The translations under genes were made by a program, and so were the position numbers. Positions 32,476-46,770 of a DNA stretch of 64,000 nt are shown piece after piece (position 1 is the first letter of the stretch; every line of letters starts with the position of its first letter). The notes beneath the pieces are model-generated. The model was not told the DNA's origin. It was given only the letters and a program-made list of their open reading frames with translations, and did not search any database. Source of the stretch: Sanderia malayensis (taxonomy: Eukaryota; Cnidaria; Scyphozoa; Semaeostomeae; Pelagiidae); the NCBI GenBank assembly GCA_013076295.1, contig RQOL01000749.1, positions 40,627-104,626 of the forward strand. Direction: 5' to 3'.

Positions 32476-35400
32476 CTAGCCGGGGGCCCGGTCGCTACGC
32501 TCCCTCCCCGGAGCCCCCCAAGCAACAAAAGTTTAATGTGGTTGGCGCGCTTCGCGCGCTGCATTCGCTCCCGCTCATGCCCCTTTCAACCCCACGTACA
32601 ATGGGTTAGCTCGCTGCGCTCGCCTGTGGTTGGCGCACTTCGTGCGCTGCATTCGCTTACGCTCATGCCCTTTTCAACTCTACATACAATGGGTTAGCTC
32701 GCTACGTTCGCCTGTGGTTGGCGCACTTCGTGCGCTGCATTCGCTTATGCTCATGCCCATACATACATACATACATACATACATACATACATACATACAT
32801 ACCTACCTACATACATACATACATACATACATACATACATACATACATACATACATACATACATACATACATACATACATACATACATACAAACATGGGC
32901 CGGGTTCGGTCGCTTCGCTCCCTCCCCGGAGCCAGTCAAATAGACAAAGCTTAATCTGGTTGGCGCGCTTCGCGCGCTGCATTCGCTGCCGCTCATGCCC
33001 ATACATACATACATACATACATACATACATACCCTACAATACATACCCTACATACATACCCTACAATACATACCCTACAATACATACCCTACAATACATA
33101 CCATACAATACATATCCTACAATACATACCCTACAATACATACCCTATGATACAAACCCTACAATACATACCCTACAATACATACCCTACAATACATACC
33201 CTACAATACATACCTTACAATACATACCCTACAATACATACCATACAATACATACCCTACAATACATACCCTACACTACATAACCTACAATACATACCCT
33301 ACCATACATACCCTACAATACATACCCTACAATACATACCCTACATAACATACCCTACAATACATACCCTACAATACATACCCTACAATACATACCCTAA
33401 AAAACAAACCCTACAATACATACCCTACAATACATACCCTACAATACATACCCTACATAACATACCCTACTATACATACCCTACAATACATACCTTACAA
33501 TACATACCCTACAATACATACCATACAATACATACCCTACAATACAAACCCTACAATACATACCCTACAATACATACCCTACAATACATACCCTACAATA
33601 CATACCCTATAATACATACCTTACAATACATACCCTACAATACATACCCTACAATACATACCCTACAATACATACCTTACAATACATACCCTACAATACA
33701 TACCCTACAATACATACCTTACAATACATATTCTACGATACATACCCTACGATACATACCCTACGATACATACCCTACAATACATATCCTACAATACATG
33801 ACCTACATAACATACCCTACAATACATACCCTACAATACATACCTTATAATACATACCCTACAATACATACCCTACAATACATACCCTACAATACATACC
33901 CTACAATACATACCCTACAATACATATTCTACGATACATACCCTACGATACATACCTTACAATACATACCCTACAATACATACCCTACAATACATACCCT
34001 ACAATACATACCTTATAATACATACCCTACAATACATACCCTACAATACATACCCTACAATACATACCCTACAATACATACCATACAATACATATCCTAC
34101 AATACATACCCTACAATACATACCCTATGATACAAACCCTACAATACATACCCTACAATACATACCCTACAATACATACCCTACAATACATACCTTACAA
34201 TACATACCCTACAATACATACCATACAATACATACCCTACAATACATACCCTACACTACATAACCTACAATACATACCCTACCATACATACCCTACAATA
34301 CATACCCTACAATACATACCCTACATAACATACCCTACAATACATACCCTACAATACATACCCTACAATACATACCCTAAAAAACAAACCCTACAATACA
34401 TACCCTACAATACATACCCTACAATACATACCCTACATAACATACCCTACATACATACCCTACAATACATACCTTACAATACATACCCTACAATACATAC
34501 CATACAATACATACCCTACAATACAAACCCTACAATACATACCCTACAATACATACCCTACAATACATACCCTACAATACATACCCTATAATACATACCT
34601 TACAATACATACCCTACAATACATACCCTACAATACATACCCTACAATACATACCTTACAATACATACCCTACAATACATACCCTACAATACATACCTTA
34701 CAATACATATTCTACGATACATACCCTACGATACATACCCTACGATACATACCCTACAATACATATCCTACAATACATGACCTACATAACATACCCTACA
34801 ATACATACCCTACAATACATACCTTATAATACATACCCTACAATACATACCCTACAATACATACCCTACAATACATACCCTACAATACATACCCTACAAT
34901 ACATATTCTACGATACATACCCTACGATACATACCTTACAATACATACCCTACAATACATACCCTACAATACATACCCTACAATACATACCTTATAATAC
35001 ATACCCTACAATACATACCCTACAATACATACCCTACAATACATACCCTATAATACATATTCTATGATACATACCCTACGATACATACCTTACAATACAT
35101 ACCCTACAATACATACCGTACAATACATACCGTACAATACATACCCTACAATACATACCTTACAATACATACCCTACAATACATACCCTACAATACATAA
35201 CCTACAATACATACCCTACAATACATACCCTACAATACATACCCTACAATACATACCCTACAATACATACCCTACAATACATACCCTACAATACATACAA
35301 TACATACCCTACAATACATACCCTACAACACATACCCTACAATGCATACCCTACCATACTTCCCCCTGGCAAGCGACCACCCAGCGCCCACCCTGCCGCC

Positions 35401-36348
35401 CCCGTAAAAGCCGTTTAAAAATGAATTTATCAACCTACTTTACAGACACTAAAACTTTCAAATTAAATTAACGTTGCGAATTTTCGTCCTACAGAACCCA
35501 CGAAAATATCAACATGAAGCTAATAGCTTGGCGAACATTAATCGAAAGTATTTGGGTGAAAAAAACAAAGTTTTGGCAGGTTAAAATTTAATTTTCGCAA
35601 ATGCAAAACACACGCGTGTTGCGTGAAAATTTCGTGTTTTCCAGCAAAACCCAATCTCGGCTAAAACTGTCCAAAAACAGAGGAAAATCAACAAAACAAA
35701 AAAAACAAAGCCATATAACTTTAGTTCTCGTGTAAATAAACAGTTATCGAAAGTTTAAATGGAGAAAATCGGCCCAGAACGACCCGAGAAAATCAAAATT
35801 GTCCTCGTGTTTTGGTTAGGCCCTCGAGCCGAAAGAAAAACGTGAGGTTTAACAAAACAAAACTCGTGCTGTTTAAAGCAAAAAACAATTGAATAAAGGA
35901 AATACCTTGAAATAATTGTCCACACATTGTTTCCACAGGTCTTGACAACAATTGACACGTCTTTACAATTGATTTCCGGCAGGTATTCCCTTTAAACCCG
36001 AGCAACTTGCCGCCCGTTCAACTAAAAAAGCACGTGCTTCTCCTTGCTCGTTTTGCATCTCATTAACTCCGTCCTCCGAACTTTCTAGAAAGTCGGAACA
36101 CAAAATGGGCCATAACTTCCGAACTGTTTGGAGTAGAAATTAGCCACATACTTTACTTTCATCAGCGCAATGCAGCGATCATTTTGATACCAATTTGCAC
36201 CCTTATTGGCCCCCAGAAAAAAAGCCTTTGTGTTCATAACGAAATTCCTTTGATCCCATTGTTCGGTCGAACGTCGATTGTTCAAGAAACAATAGCCCAT
36301 TGTTTAGAGTCGGCGGGTCACGTGTCGACGTAGATTATTTACTAGAGA
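32476..36348 (-). mobile_element. Helitron-like unit D (3873 bp)
   Basis: The longest unit. It has extra 90-bp modules (GTGGTTGGCGCACTTCGTGC) at 32580-32755, (CATA)n at 32757-32893, a second 3'-type module, and a 2.3-kb minisatellite (33028-35355) with a 980-bp higher-order repeat (33147 and 34127 onward). Its middle (35355-36348) is almost identical to that of unit C. Confidence 0.75.
33028..35355. repeat. Expanded 14-bp minisatellite with 980-bp higher-order repeat
   Basis: Variant landmarks (a CTATGATACAAACC block, a CCCTAAAAAACAAACC block, ACATATTCTACG) recur about 980 bases apart (33130 and 34110; 33385 and 34368), showing duplication of a large block inside the array. Confidence 0.8.
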
Positions 36349-39083
36349 CTAGCCGGGGGCCCGGTCGCTACGCTCCCTCCCCGGAGCCCCCAAGCAACAA
36401 AAGTTTAATGTGGTTGGCGCGCTTCGCGCGCTGCATTCGCTCCCGCTCATGCCCCTTTCAACCCCACGTACAATGGGTTAGCTCGCTGCGCTCGCCTGTG
36501 GTTGGCGCACTTCGTGCGCTGCATTCGCTTACGCTCATGCCCTTTTCAACTCTACATACAATGGGTTAGCTCGCTACGCTCGCCTGTGGTTGGCGCACTT
36601 CGTGCGCTGCATTCGCTTATGCTCATGCCCATACATACATACATACATACATACATACATACATACATACATACCTACCTACATACATACATACATACAT
36701 ACATACATACATACATACATACATACATACATACATACATACATACATACATACATACATACATACAAACATGGGCCGGGTTCGGTCGCTTCGCTCCCTC
36801 CCCGGAGCCAGTCAAATAGACAAAGCTTAATCTGGTTGGCGCGCTTCGCGCGCTGCATTCGCTGCCGCTCATGCCCATACATACATACATACATACATAC
36901 ATACATACCCTACAATACATACCCTACATACATACCCTACAATACATACCCTACAATACATACCCTACAATACATACCATACAATACATATCCTACAATA
37001 CATACCCTACAATACATACCCTATGATACAAACCCTACAATACATACCCTACAATACATACCCTACAATACATACCCTACAATACATACCTTACAATACA
37101 TACCCTACAATACATACCATACAATACATACCCTACAATACATACCCTACACTACATAACCTACAATACATACCCTACCATACATACCCTACAATACATA
37201 CCCTACAATACATACCCTACATAACATACCCTACAATACATACCTTACAATACATACCCTACAATACATACCCTAAAAAACAAACCCTACAATACATACC
37301 CTACAATACATACCCTACAATACATACCCTACATAACATACCCTACTATACATACCCTACAATACATACCTTACAATACATACCCTACAATACATACCAT
37401 ACAATACATACCCTACAATACAAACCCTACAATACATACCCTACAATACATACCCTACAATACATACCCTACAATACATACCCTATAATACATACCTTAC
37501 AATACATACCCTACAATACATACCCTACAATACATACCCTACAATACATACCTTACAATACATACCCTACAATACATACCCTACAATACATACCCTACAA
37601 TGCATACCCTACAATACACACGACGCCACATTTCTAAAGAAAGTAAAGGTGGGAGGTCGAATCTTCCCCCCTGCCACGCGACCGCCCGGCGCCCACGCTG
37701 CCCCCCTGAAAGCCGCTTCCGAAAGTTGATAGCTTCAGTGTGAAGTTTGAAGAAAAAAGTTGCCTTCAAAAATTTAATCAATCCTGGAAAATTTAAACTC
37801 AATCTGTAATAAAAAATATATCAAACTGTAGCTAAGGAAACAGCGAATCCGATAAAAATATTCACTTTTCTTAACAGTGTTGTTTTGAAATTTAAGGGAG
37901 TATTTAGTGGAGCCCAACAACAAAGCCGTGAAAAAATTTAATCATCAGCCAACTTTAAAAACACAAAAATTCCCCTAACTTGGTCAAAATTTGTCCATTT
38001 GAACTCAAATTACACCAGCATGAAGCAAATACCTTGGCAAATAAATATCGAAAATATTTGGGTGCATATGAAAAGCTTTTCGCAATTTTAGTTGTACATT
38101 TTTGAAGTCCAAGACATGATTTTCTTCATCAAAAATAGCCGTGAAATCAAACCCGTGAAAAAAATAGCATTTAAAACACGATTCACCAACTTTCAAATTG
38201 AATTAACGTGGCCAATTTTTGTCCTACAGAACCCACGAAAATATCAAAATGAAGCTAATAGCTTGGCGAACATTAATCGAAAGTATTTGGGTGAAAAAAA
38301 CAAAGTTTTGGCAGGTTAAAATTTAATTTTCGCAAATGCAAAACACACGCGTGTTGCGTGAAAATTTCGTGTTTTCCAGCAAAACCCAATCTCGGCTAAA
38401 ACTGTCCAAAAACAGAGGAAAATCAACAAAACAAAAAAAACAAAGCCATATAACTTTAGTTCTCGTGTAAATAAACAGTTATCGAAAGTTTAAATGGAGA
38501 AAATCGGCCCAGAACGACCCGAGAAAATCAAAATTGTCTTCGTGTTTTGGTTAGGCCCTCGAGCCGAAAGAAAAACGTGAGGTGAAACAAAACAAAACTC
38601 GTGCTATTTAAAGCCAAAAACAATTGAATAAAGGAAATACCTTGAAATAATTGTTCACCAATTGTCTCCACAGGTCCTGACAACAATTGACACGTCTTTA
38701 CAATTGATTTCCGGCACGTATTCGTGGTTAAATCCGAGCAAGTTGCCGCCCGTTCAACTAAAAAAACACGTGCTTCTCCTTGCTCGTTTTGCATCTCATT
38801 AACTCCGTCCTCGGAACTTTCTAGAAAGTCGGAACACAAAATGGGCCATAACTCCCGAACCGTTTGGAGTAGAAATTAGCGGGAAGCTTTACTGTGATCA
38901 GCGCAATGCGGCGATCATTTTGATACCAATTTGCACCCTTATTGACCCCCAGGAAAAAAGCCTTTTTGATCACAACGAAATTCCTTTGATCCCATTGTTC
39001 GGTCGAACGTCGATTGTTCAAAAGACAATGGGCATTGTTCACAGTCGGCGGGTCACGTGTGATCGTAGAATAGTATATATAGA
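36349..39083 (-). mobile_element. Helitron-like unit E (2735 bp)
   Basis: The first kilobase repeats the start of unit D at an offset of 3873 (one base shorter). Minisatellite at about 36903-37615. The middle is a full-length variant diverged from A/B. 5' end TCTATATATACTATTC. Confidence 0.75.
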
Positions 39084-41768
39084 CTAGCCGGGGGCCCGGT
39101 CGCTACGCTCCCTCCCCGGAGCCCTCCAAGCAACAAAAGTCTAATGTGGTTGGCGTGCTTCACGCGCTGCATTCGCTACCGCTCATGCCGATACATACAT
39201 ACATACCCTACAATACATACCCTACAATACATACCCTACAATACATACCCTACAATACAAACCCTACAATAAAGACCCTACAATACATACCCTACAATAA
39301 ATACCCTACAATACATACCCTAAAATACATACCCTACAATACATGCCCTACATAACATACCCTACAATACATACCATACAATACATAACCTACAATACAT
39401 ACCCTACAATACATACGCTACAATACATACCCTACAATACATATTCTACGATACATACCCTACGATACATACCTTACAATACATACCCTACAATACATAC
39501 CCTACAATACATACTACGACGCAACATTTCTAAAGAAAGATACCCTAAAATACATACCCTACAATACATACCCTACAATACATACCCTACAATACATACC
39601 CTACAATACATACCCTACAATACATACCTTACAATACATACCCTACAATACATACCCTACAATACATACCCTACAATACATACTTTACAATACATACCCT
39701 ACAACACATACAATACATACCCTACAATACATACCCTACAACACATACCCTACAATGCATACCCTACAATACATAACCTACAATACATACCCTACAATAC
39801 ATACCCTACAATACATGCCCTACATAACATACCCTACAATACATACCATACAATACATAACCTACAATACAAACCCTACAATATATACCATACAATACAT
39901 ACCCTACAATACATACCTTACAATACATACCCTAAAATACATACCCTACAATGCATACCCTACAATAAATACCCTACCATACATTCCCTACAATACATAC
40001 CCTACAATATATACCCTACAATACATACCCTACAATACATACCTTACAATAAATACCCTACCATAAATACCCTACAATACATACCCTACAATACATACCC
40101 TACAATACATAACCTACAATACATACCCTACAATACATGCCCTACATAGCATACCCTACAATACATACCATACAGTACATAACCTACAATACAAACCCTA
40201 CAATACATACCCTACAATACATACCCTACAATACATAACCTACAATACATACCCTACAATACAAAGCCTACAATACATACCCTACAATACATACCCTACA
40301 ATACATACTACGACGCAACATTTCTAAAGAAAGTAAAGGTGGGAGGTCAGATCTTCCCCCCTGGCAATCGACCGCCCAGCGCCCACCCTGCCGCCCCCCT
40401 GAAAGCCGAAGGTTGATAGCTTCAGTGTGAAGTTTGAAAAAAAAAGTTGCCTTCAAAAATTTAATAAATCTTGGAAAATTTAAACTCAATCTCTAATAAA
40501 AAATATATCAAACTGTAGCCAAGGAAACGTCAAATCCGATAAAAATATTCACATTTCTTAACAGTTTTGTTCTGAATTTTAAGAGAGTATTTAGTGCAGC
40601 CCAAGACAAAAGCCGTGAAAAAATGTATTCATCAGCCAACTTTAAAAACACAAAATTTCCCCTAACTTGGTCAAAATTTGTCCATGTGAACTCAAATTAC
40701 ACCAACATGAAGCTGATACCTTGGCGAATAAGTATCGAAAGTAATTGGGTGCATTTGAAATGCTTTTCGCAATTTTAGTTGTACATTTTTGAAGTGCAAG
40801 ACATGATTTTGTTGATCAAAAATAGCCCTGAAATCAAACCCGTGAAAAAAATAGCATTTAAAACACAATTCACCAACTTTCAAATTAAATTAACGTGGCC
40901 AATTTTTGTCCTACACACCCCACGAAAATATCAACATGAAGCTAATAGCTTGGCGAACATTTATCGAAAGTATTTGGGTGAAAAAAACAAAGTTTTGGCA
41001 GGTTAAAAATTAATTTTCGCAAATGCAAAACACACGCGTGTTGCTTGAAAATTTCGTGTTTTCCAGCAAAATCCAAACTCGGCTAAAACTGTCCAAAAAC
41101 AGAGGAAAATAAAAAAAACAAAAAAAACAAAACCATATAACTTTAGTTCTTGTGTAAATAAACAGTTATCGAAAGTTTAAATGGAGAAAATCGGCCCAGA
41201 ACGACCCGAGAAAATCAAAATTGTCTTCGTGTTTTGGTTAGGCCCTTGGCTCAACACAAAAAACGTGAGGTGAAACAAAACAAAACTCGTGCTATTTAAA
41301 GCCAAAAACAATTGAATAAAGGAAATACCTTCAAGTAATTGTTCACCAATTGTCTCCACAGGTCTCGACAACAATTGACACGTCTTTACAATTCATTTCC
41401 GGCACGTATTCACGTTTAAACCCGAGCAACTTGCCGCCCGTTCAACTAAAAAAACACGTGCTTCTCCTTGCTCGTTTTGCATCTCATTAACTCCATCGGG
41501 GGAACTTTCTAGAAAGTCGGAACGCAAAATGGGCCATAACTCCCGAACCGTTTGGAGTAGAAATTAGCCACATACTTTACTGTCATCAGTACAATGCAGC
41601 GATCATTTTGATACCAATTTGCACCCTTATTGACCACCAGGAAAAAAGCCTTTTTGATCACAACGAAATTCCTTTGATCCCATTGTTCGGTCGAACGTCG
41701 ATTTTTCACCAAACAATAGCCCAATGTTTAGAGTCGGCGGGTCACGAGTGATCACATTTTATTATATA
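39084..41768 (-). mobile_element. Helitron-like unit F (2685 bp)
   Basis: No (CATA)n beyond three copies. Minisatellite 39205-40310 contains many variants (TAAATACC, GAAAGATACC), so it is older. Middle 40310-41768. The 5' end reads TATATAATAAAATG after CTAG, having lost the TCTC. Confidence 0.7.
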
Positions 41769-43781
41769 CTAGCCGGGGGCACTCGCTTCGCTCGCTTCCC
41801 GGAGCCCCCGAAGCAACAAAAGTCCAATGTGGTTGGCGCGCTTCGCGCGCTGCATTCGCTCCCGCTCATGCCCATACATACATACATACATACATATATA
41901 CATACATACATACCTACAAACCTACATACATACATACATACATACATACATACATACATACATACATACATACATACATGAGCCGGGTTCGGTCGCTTCG
42001 CTCCCTCCCCGGAGCCCGTCAAGTTAACAAAGCTTAATCTGGTTGGCGCGCTTCCCGCGCTGCACTCGCTGCCGCTCATGCCCACACATACATACATACA
42101 TACCCTACAATACGTACCCTACATAACATACCCTACATAACATACCCTACAATACATACCCTACAATACATACCCTACAATACATACCCTACAATACATA
42201 CCCTACAATACATACCCTACAATACATACCCTACACTACATACCCTACAATACAAACCCTACAATACATACCCTACAAAACATACCCTACAATACATACC
42301 CTACAATACATACTTCGACGCAACATTTCTAAAGAACGGAAAGGTGGGAGGTCGAATCTCCCCCCCCTGCCATGCGACCGCCCCGCGCCCACGCTGCCCC
42401 CCTGAAAGCCGCTTCCGAAAGTTGATAACTTCAGTGTGAAGTTTGAAAAAAAAAGTTGTCTTCAAAAATTTAATCAATCTTGGAAAATTTAAACTCAATC
42501 TGTAATAAAAAATATATCAAACTGTAGCTAAGGAAACAGCGAATCCAATAAATATATTCACATTTCTTAACAGTGTTGTTTTGAATTTTAAGAGAGTATT
42601 TAGTGCAGCCCAACACAAAAGCCGTGAAAAAATTTATTCATCAGCCAACTTTAAGAACACAAAAACTCCCCTAACTTGGCCAAAATTTGTCCATTTGAAC
42701 TCAAATTACACCAGCATGAAGCTAATACCTTGGCAAATAAATATCGAAAGTACTTGGGTGCATATGAAAAGCTTTTCGCAATTTTAGTTGTAAATTTTTG
42801 AAGTCCAAGACATGATTTTCTTCACAAAAAATAGCCGTGAAATCAAAACCCTGCAAAAAATAGCAATTGAAACACGATTCACCAACTTTCAAATTAAATT
42901 AACGTGGCCAATTTTTGTCCTACACACCCCACGAAAATATCAACATGAAGCTAATAGCTTGGCGAACATTTATCGAAAGTATTTGGGTGAAAGAAACAAA
43001 GTTTTGGCAGGTTAAAAATTAATTTTCGCAAATGCAAAACACACGCGTGTGGCATGAAAATTTCGTGTTTTCCAGCAAAACCCAAACTCGGCCAAAACTG
43101 TCCAAAAACAGAGGAAAATCAACAAAACAAAAAAAACAAAGCCATATAACTTTAGTTCTTGTGTAAATAAACAGTTATCGAAAGTTTAAATGGAGAAAAT
43201 CGGCCCAGAACGACCCGAGAAAATCAAAATTGTCCTCGTGTTTTTGTTAGGCCCTCGACTCAACACAAAAAACGTGAGGTTAAACAAAACAAAACTCGTG
43301 CTATTTAAAGCCAAAAACAATTGAATAAAGGAAATACCTTGAAATAATTGTTCACCAATTGTCTCCACAGGTCTTGACAAAAATTGACACGTCTTTACAA
43401 TTGATTTCCGGCACGTATTCACGCTTAAACCCGAGCAACTTGCCGCCCGTTTAACTACAAAAACACCTGCTTCTCCCTGCTCGGTTTGCATCTCATTAAC
43501 TCGGTCGGCGGAACTTTCTAGAAAGTCGGAACACAAAATGGGCCATAACTCCGGAACCGCTGGGGTTAGAAATTAGCCAAATAGTACACTGTCATCAGCA
43601 CAATGCAGCGATCATTTCTATACCGATTTGCACCCTTATTTGCAGCCCAAAAAAAAGCCTTTATGGATACAACGAAATTCCTTTGATCCCATTGTTCGGT
43701 CGAACATCGATTGTTCACCAAACAATGGCCCATTGTTCAGCGGCTCCCGGTCACGTGTCGACGTAGATTATATATTAGAGA
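41769..43781 (-). mobile_element. Helitron-like unit G (2013 bp)
   Basis: 3' module with a slightly different start (GGGGGCACTCGCTTCG), (CATA)n at about 41874-41979, a second 3'-type module, short minisatellite 42105-42310, full middle. It supplies the intact outer 5' end of the array, A|TCTCTAATATATAATC. Confidence 0.75.
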
Positions 43782-43904
43782 TAGACCATCCTGCAGCGGC
43801 GGACACGTTAAGCAATCCGTTCTAATTAAAGTTGATTAAGTTGCGATAAGTTAGATCACTGTTCGTGGGACACGCAAAGCAATGGAACTTTATTTGAAAT
43901 AATT

Positions 43905-44240
43905 TAAATGCTCCATTCCCCGACCACATGGTCCATGGAAGCCGTGAGTTCCAATTTTGATTCCAAGGTTGTTCCAGGTCCATGTTTTCTCTGATGATTT
44001 AACTTGAAACCATTCAAATCTTCAAAGTTGTATCCATTCCCCCATAGCATGGTCCATGGAATCCCCGATCCCAAGTTCCATTCCAAGGTTGTTCTGGGTC
44101 CATGTTTTCTCCCATGATTTAGTTTGAAATGATTCTGATCCTCATATTTCCATCCTTTTCCCCACGGAAGCCCCGAGGTCTGATTCCATCCCAAGGTTGT
44201 TCCAGGTCCATTTTTTCCACGATGCAAATGTTCGTGCACT
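43905..44240. repeat. 120-bp tandem repeat, about 3 copies
   Basis: TTCCAAGGTTGTTC recurs at 43961, 44081 and about 44189 (spacing 120 and 108). A minus-strand open frame of 111 residues runs through it with a repeating KLNHxRKHGPxTTLEW motif, because 120 and 108 are multiples of three. Whether it is a gene is unknown. From 44241 to 45410 I see only short ORFs and two similar minus-strand donor-like sites (CTG|GTAAGTGG at about 44924 and 45298). Confidence 0.7.
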
Positions 44241-45410
44241 TCTGAGCGTGCCAGAAATGTCTCGATTTAAACCGAACAGAGAGAAGCATTGCGATCGAAT
44301 AGTATAGTATATCATAATTGGATGCATTGAATTCGAAATTTCGATTGGAGAATGTACAATATTAAAAATACAACTCAAATTCGTAAAAACATATTTACGA
44401 CTACAGGAATCCATGCAAGCAATACAAAAGCGCATTATGAAAATTTTAGAGGGGCACCAAAGTTAAATGCTTCTGAACAGGCATTCGAAAATTCGTGATA
44501 TAAAATGGTTTTAAATACAGCAGATCATGAAAGTTCTCAATCAATTCACTCACATGTGACACACCAAATGGACGACTTTCGTGTTTTGAATTGCAGGTCA
44601 GTGAATCCATGTGAAGTGGGATTTGCCATGCTTCTCCGCACGCCCTGCTTGAATGCAATACGAAAATAGCTGTTTTCGAGTCTGGCGAGTTAGAATTTAA
44701 CATCCAAATTTGCAAAAATCGAATTAGAAGTTTAGTATTGATCGATCAGAGCTGTTTCAAACAAATCAGAGTGAATTTATAGAGAATATGAGTAAAATTT
44801 TGAAAATTTATTGCACGGCTGGGATGAATTTTAAAAGCGAGTTGTTGATCACGGCATCTGAGGTGAATAAATCAGTACAACTGAGGGGAAAATATAGAAA
44901 AAATTTAGCCACTTACCAGTGAAGTTCTTTGGGAAACAGTTCTGAGTAGCAAGCTTGAAGTAAAATTCCAGTTGATTGCAAGGAAGGGCAGAATAGCTTT
45001 TTAGACAACTGCGTGTGCTTTGAATGGCTTCGTTTCAGTGAAATCACGAAACTGCCGGCTCCGAAATTCGTTCTTTAGATCGTCGCATCCAGACCTGTTA
45101 TTATAGAAGCAGAAATTGAGCATTCATCGTTTTAGCATTCAATTTAGTACGCAAAAGATTTGTAAAGGAAAGAATTATTTAGAATTTCAGGGCGCCTGAA
45201 AATTTCTATAAACAACGGATCAGAATAAATGGGAAACAAAATAAAAAGAATACAGGAGTTTAGTAGAGGCAAATAGAAACAACTTAGCCACTTACCAGTT
45301 AAATCCGGAGAAGCTTTTAGTTTGGAATGTCGAGTAAACCGGCAGCAAAAATAAAACGCAGGCACAAAACGAAATAATTTCATTCGGTTTGTCCCGTCCC
45401 AAATTCGAAA

Positions 45411-45731
45411 ATGGACATCCACTGCACGTTCGCTCAAGGAAGGAAGGAACTTCCTCGTCAATCAAATGCCAGAGTAACAATAGACGCGACTGGATTAGTG
45501 TCAAACGCAACAGGGATTCATTATTTCGAAAACGGTAAACAACGCACGATCGATCTTTCCAGAATCATGACATCATCCAGACGTATTAATTGTCAGGTGG
45601 TCGTTGAGCACACCACGTATTGTTCGACTCGATGCTTTGGTACGCGAGGAAGCTCGGGACATCTCCTCCTCGCAGGCAAAACAAAAGCCTCGGGACTGCG
45701 GTACGTGACAGAGCACACAAAGCAGACTTGA
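45411..45731 (+). CDS. Hypothetical ORF (106 aa), possible element cargo
   Basis: ATG 45411 to TGA 45731. Begins MDIHCTFAQGRKELPRQ, then ARVTIDATGLVSNATGIHYF, mixed polar composition. No domain recognised. It lies inside the possible Helitron-like element that starts at 45967 on the other strand. No splice or promoter support, so it could be chance. Confidence 0.2.
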   Translation: MDIHCTFAQGRKELPRQSNARVTIDATGLVSNATGIHYFENGKQRTIDLSRIMTSSRRINCQVVVEHTTYCSTRCFGTRGSSGHLLLAGKTKASGLRYVTEHTKQT

Positions 45732-45939
45732 AACAAAAACAAAGGGCGGAAGAATTGTCGAAGTAGAAAAGTGAAAATATCTCGAAAAATACAGCGAATT
45801 TTTAGCTGAAACAGAGCGGCTACATCGAAGAAGGGTAAGGGGAATAAATCGAAGCGTTTTCGAAAAAGAACAGGCAAAACACGAAAGCTCGAGCCGTGGG
45901 ACAACACTCGTGCCGGGTGGGCTTTGACCGCGCGCTTCC

Positions 45940-45967
45940 GTGCCGCTCCAATTTTATTATATAGAGA
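45940..45967 (-). mobile_element. Helitron-like 5' terminus without a clear 3' end
   Basis: On the minus strand A|TCTCTATATAATAAAATTGG starts at 45967, the same type of start as the array units, followed by a GC-rich stretch. No CTAG hairpin end was found between here and the array, so the element may be truncated. From 45968 to 46479 no gene is seen. Confidence 0.4.
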
Positions 45968-46479
45968 TGGTGTTCTGAATGAAGAAGATGGTCAATATTT
46001 AACTTGCAAAAGTACTTACCGATTTTCCAGACAAGTGGAACATAATGATTTGGTTCTTTCAAATCTTTGGAAGCTCCAACAAACATGACGTTTAATGGCC
46101 TCTCAATGAGTTGTTGACGGCAAATACATGGTGACATTAGACCATGATAAAAGTCACTGTACGAACAGTGCAGATTCACATTACGATAAAGACTTGTTCC
46201 AAGAAGCCGTATCTGTAGCAATCCTGCAAAAATGTTTATGTTAGCTATAATACCTACACCTCGCTGAAATGCCAACACTCTTGACAATCCCCGAAGGTTT
46301 CTGCTTTAGAGATAGTTAACTATGTTGTGTTACAACAATATAATTATGTTAAAGCACAATTACCTGCAAACGATCTTTGGAATGTAAGTTACATGATTTC
46401 GCTGCGTATGGCAAATCTTAATATCGATGTTGCTGTAGTGGCTGTAGAGCTAGAAGGACGACTTGCATAGGTTTCGGCT

Positions 46480-46571
46480 ATGGTGTTCATATTCAAAATT
46501 ATCTTCACAACGCAACGCACCAAAAATATTTTCCGTTCGTCCATCGTCGAAAGCAGAGCCACAGTTAACAG
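46480..46571 (+). other. Possible first exon
   Basis: ATG 46480 opens 30 codons (MVFIFKIIFTTQRTKNIF...) and ends at AACAG|GTAAAT. The phase does not match the exon at 47744 directly, so a further exon would be needed. Weak. Confidence 0.2.
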
Positions 46572-46770
46572 GTAAATTGTTTTTACCTCATTACTAATAT
46601 TTTATACCTTTACATATTAATAAAGACAATTACAAATAATACCCGAATTGTTTATTACATGCACAACTATTTCCATGTATTTAATCACTGATGATATTCC
46701 TTTTCCACCAGTCTTCGTTTAGTTTCCAATTGTTTTTCGTTCAACTTTCCTACTGAAGAAAAAAGATTTC

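Larger units (their letters stand above)
25542..43781 (-). mobile_element. Tandem array of seven non-autonomous Helitron-like units
   Basis: 18,240 bp. On the minus strand the outer 5' end is A|TCTCTAATATATAAT (43781) and the outer 3' end is CCGG-CTAG|T (25542), matching Helitron insertion between A and T. Six internal junctions fuse a CTAG 3' end directly to the next 5' end with no host DNA. Each 3' end has a GC-rich hairpin just before CTAG (CCGGGG...CCCCGG). Units share a 5' region with AACAATAG/CACAAAGGC motifs, a middle of up to 1.45 kb, a 14-bp minisatellite and a GC-rich 3' module. No transposase is encoded. Confidence 0.75.
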
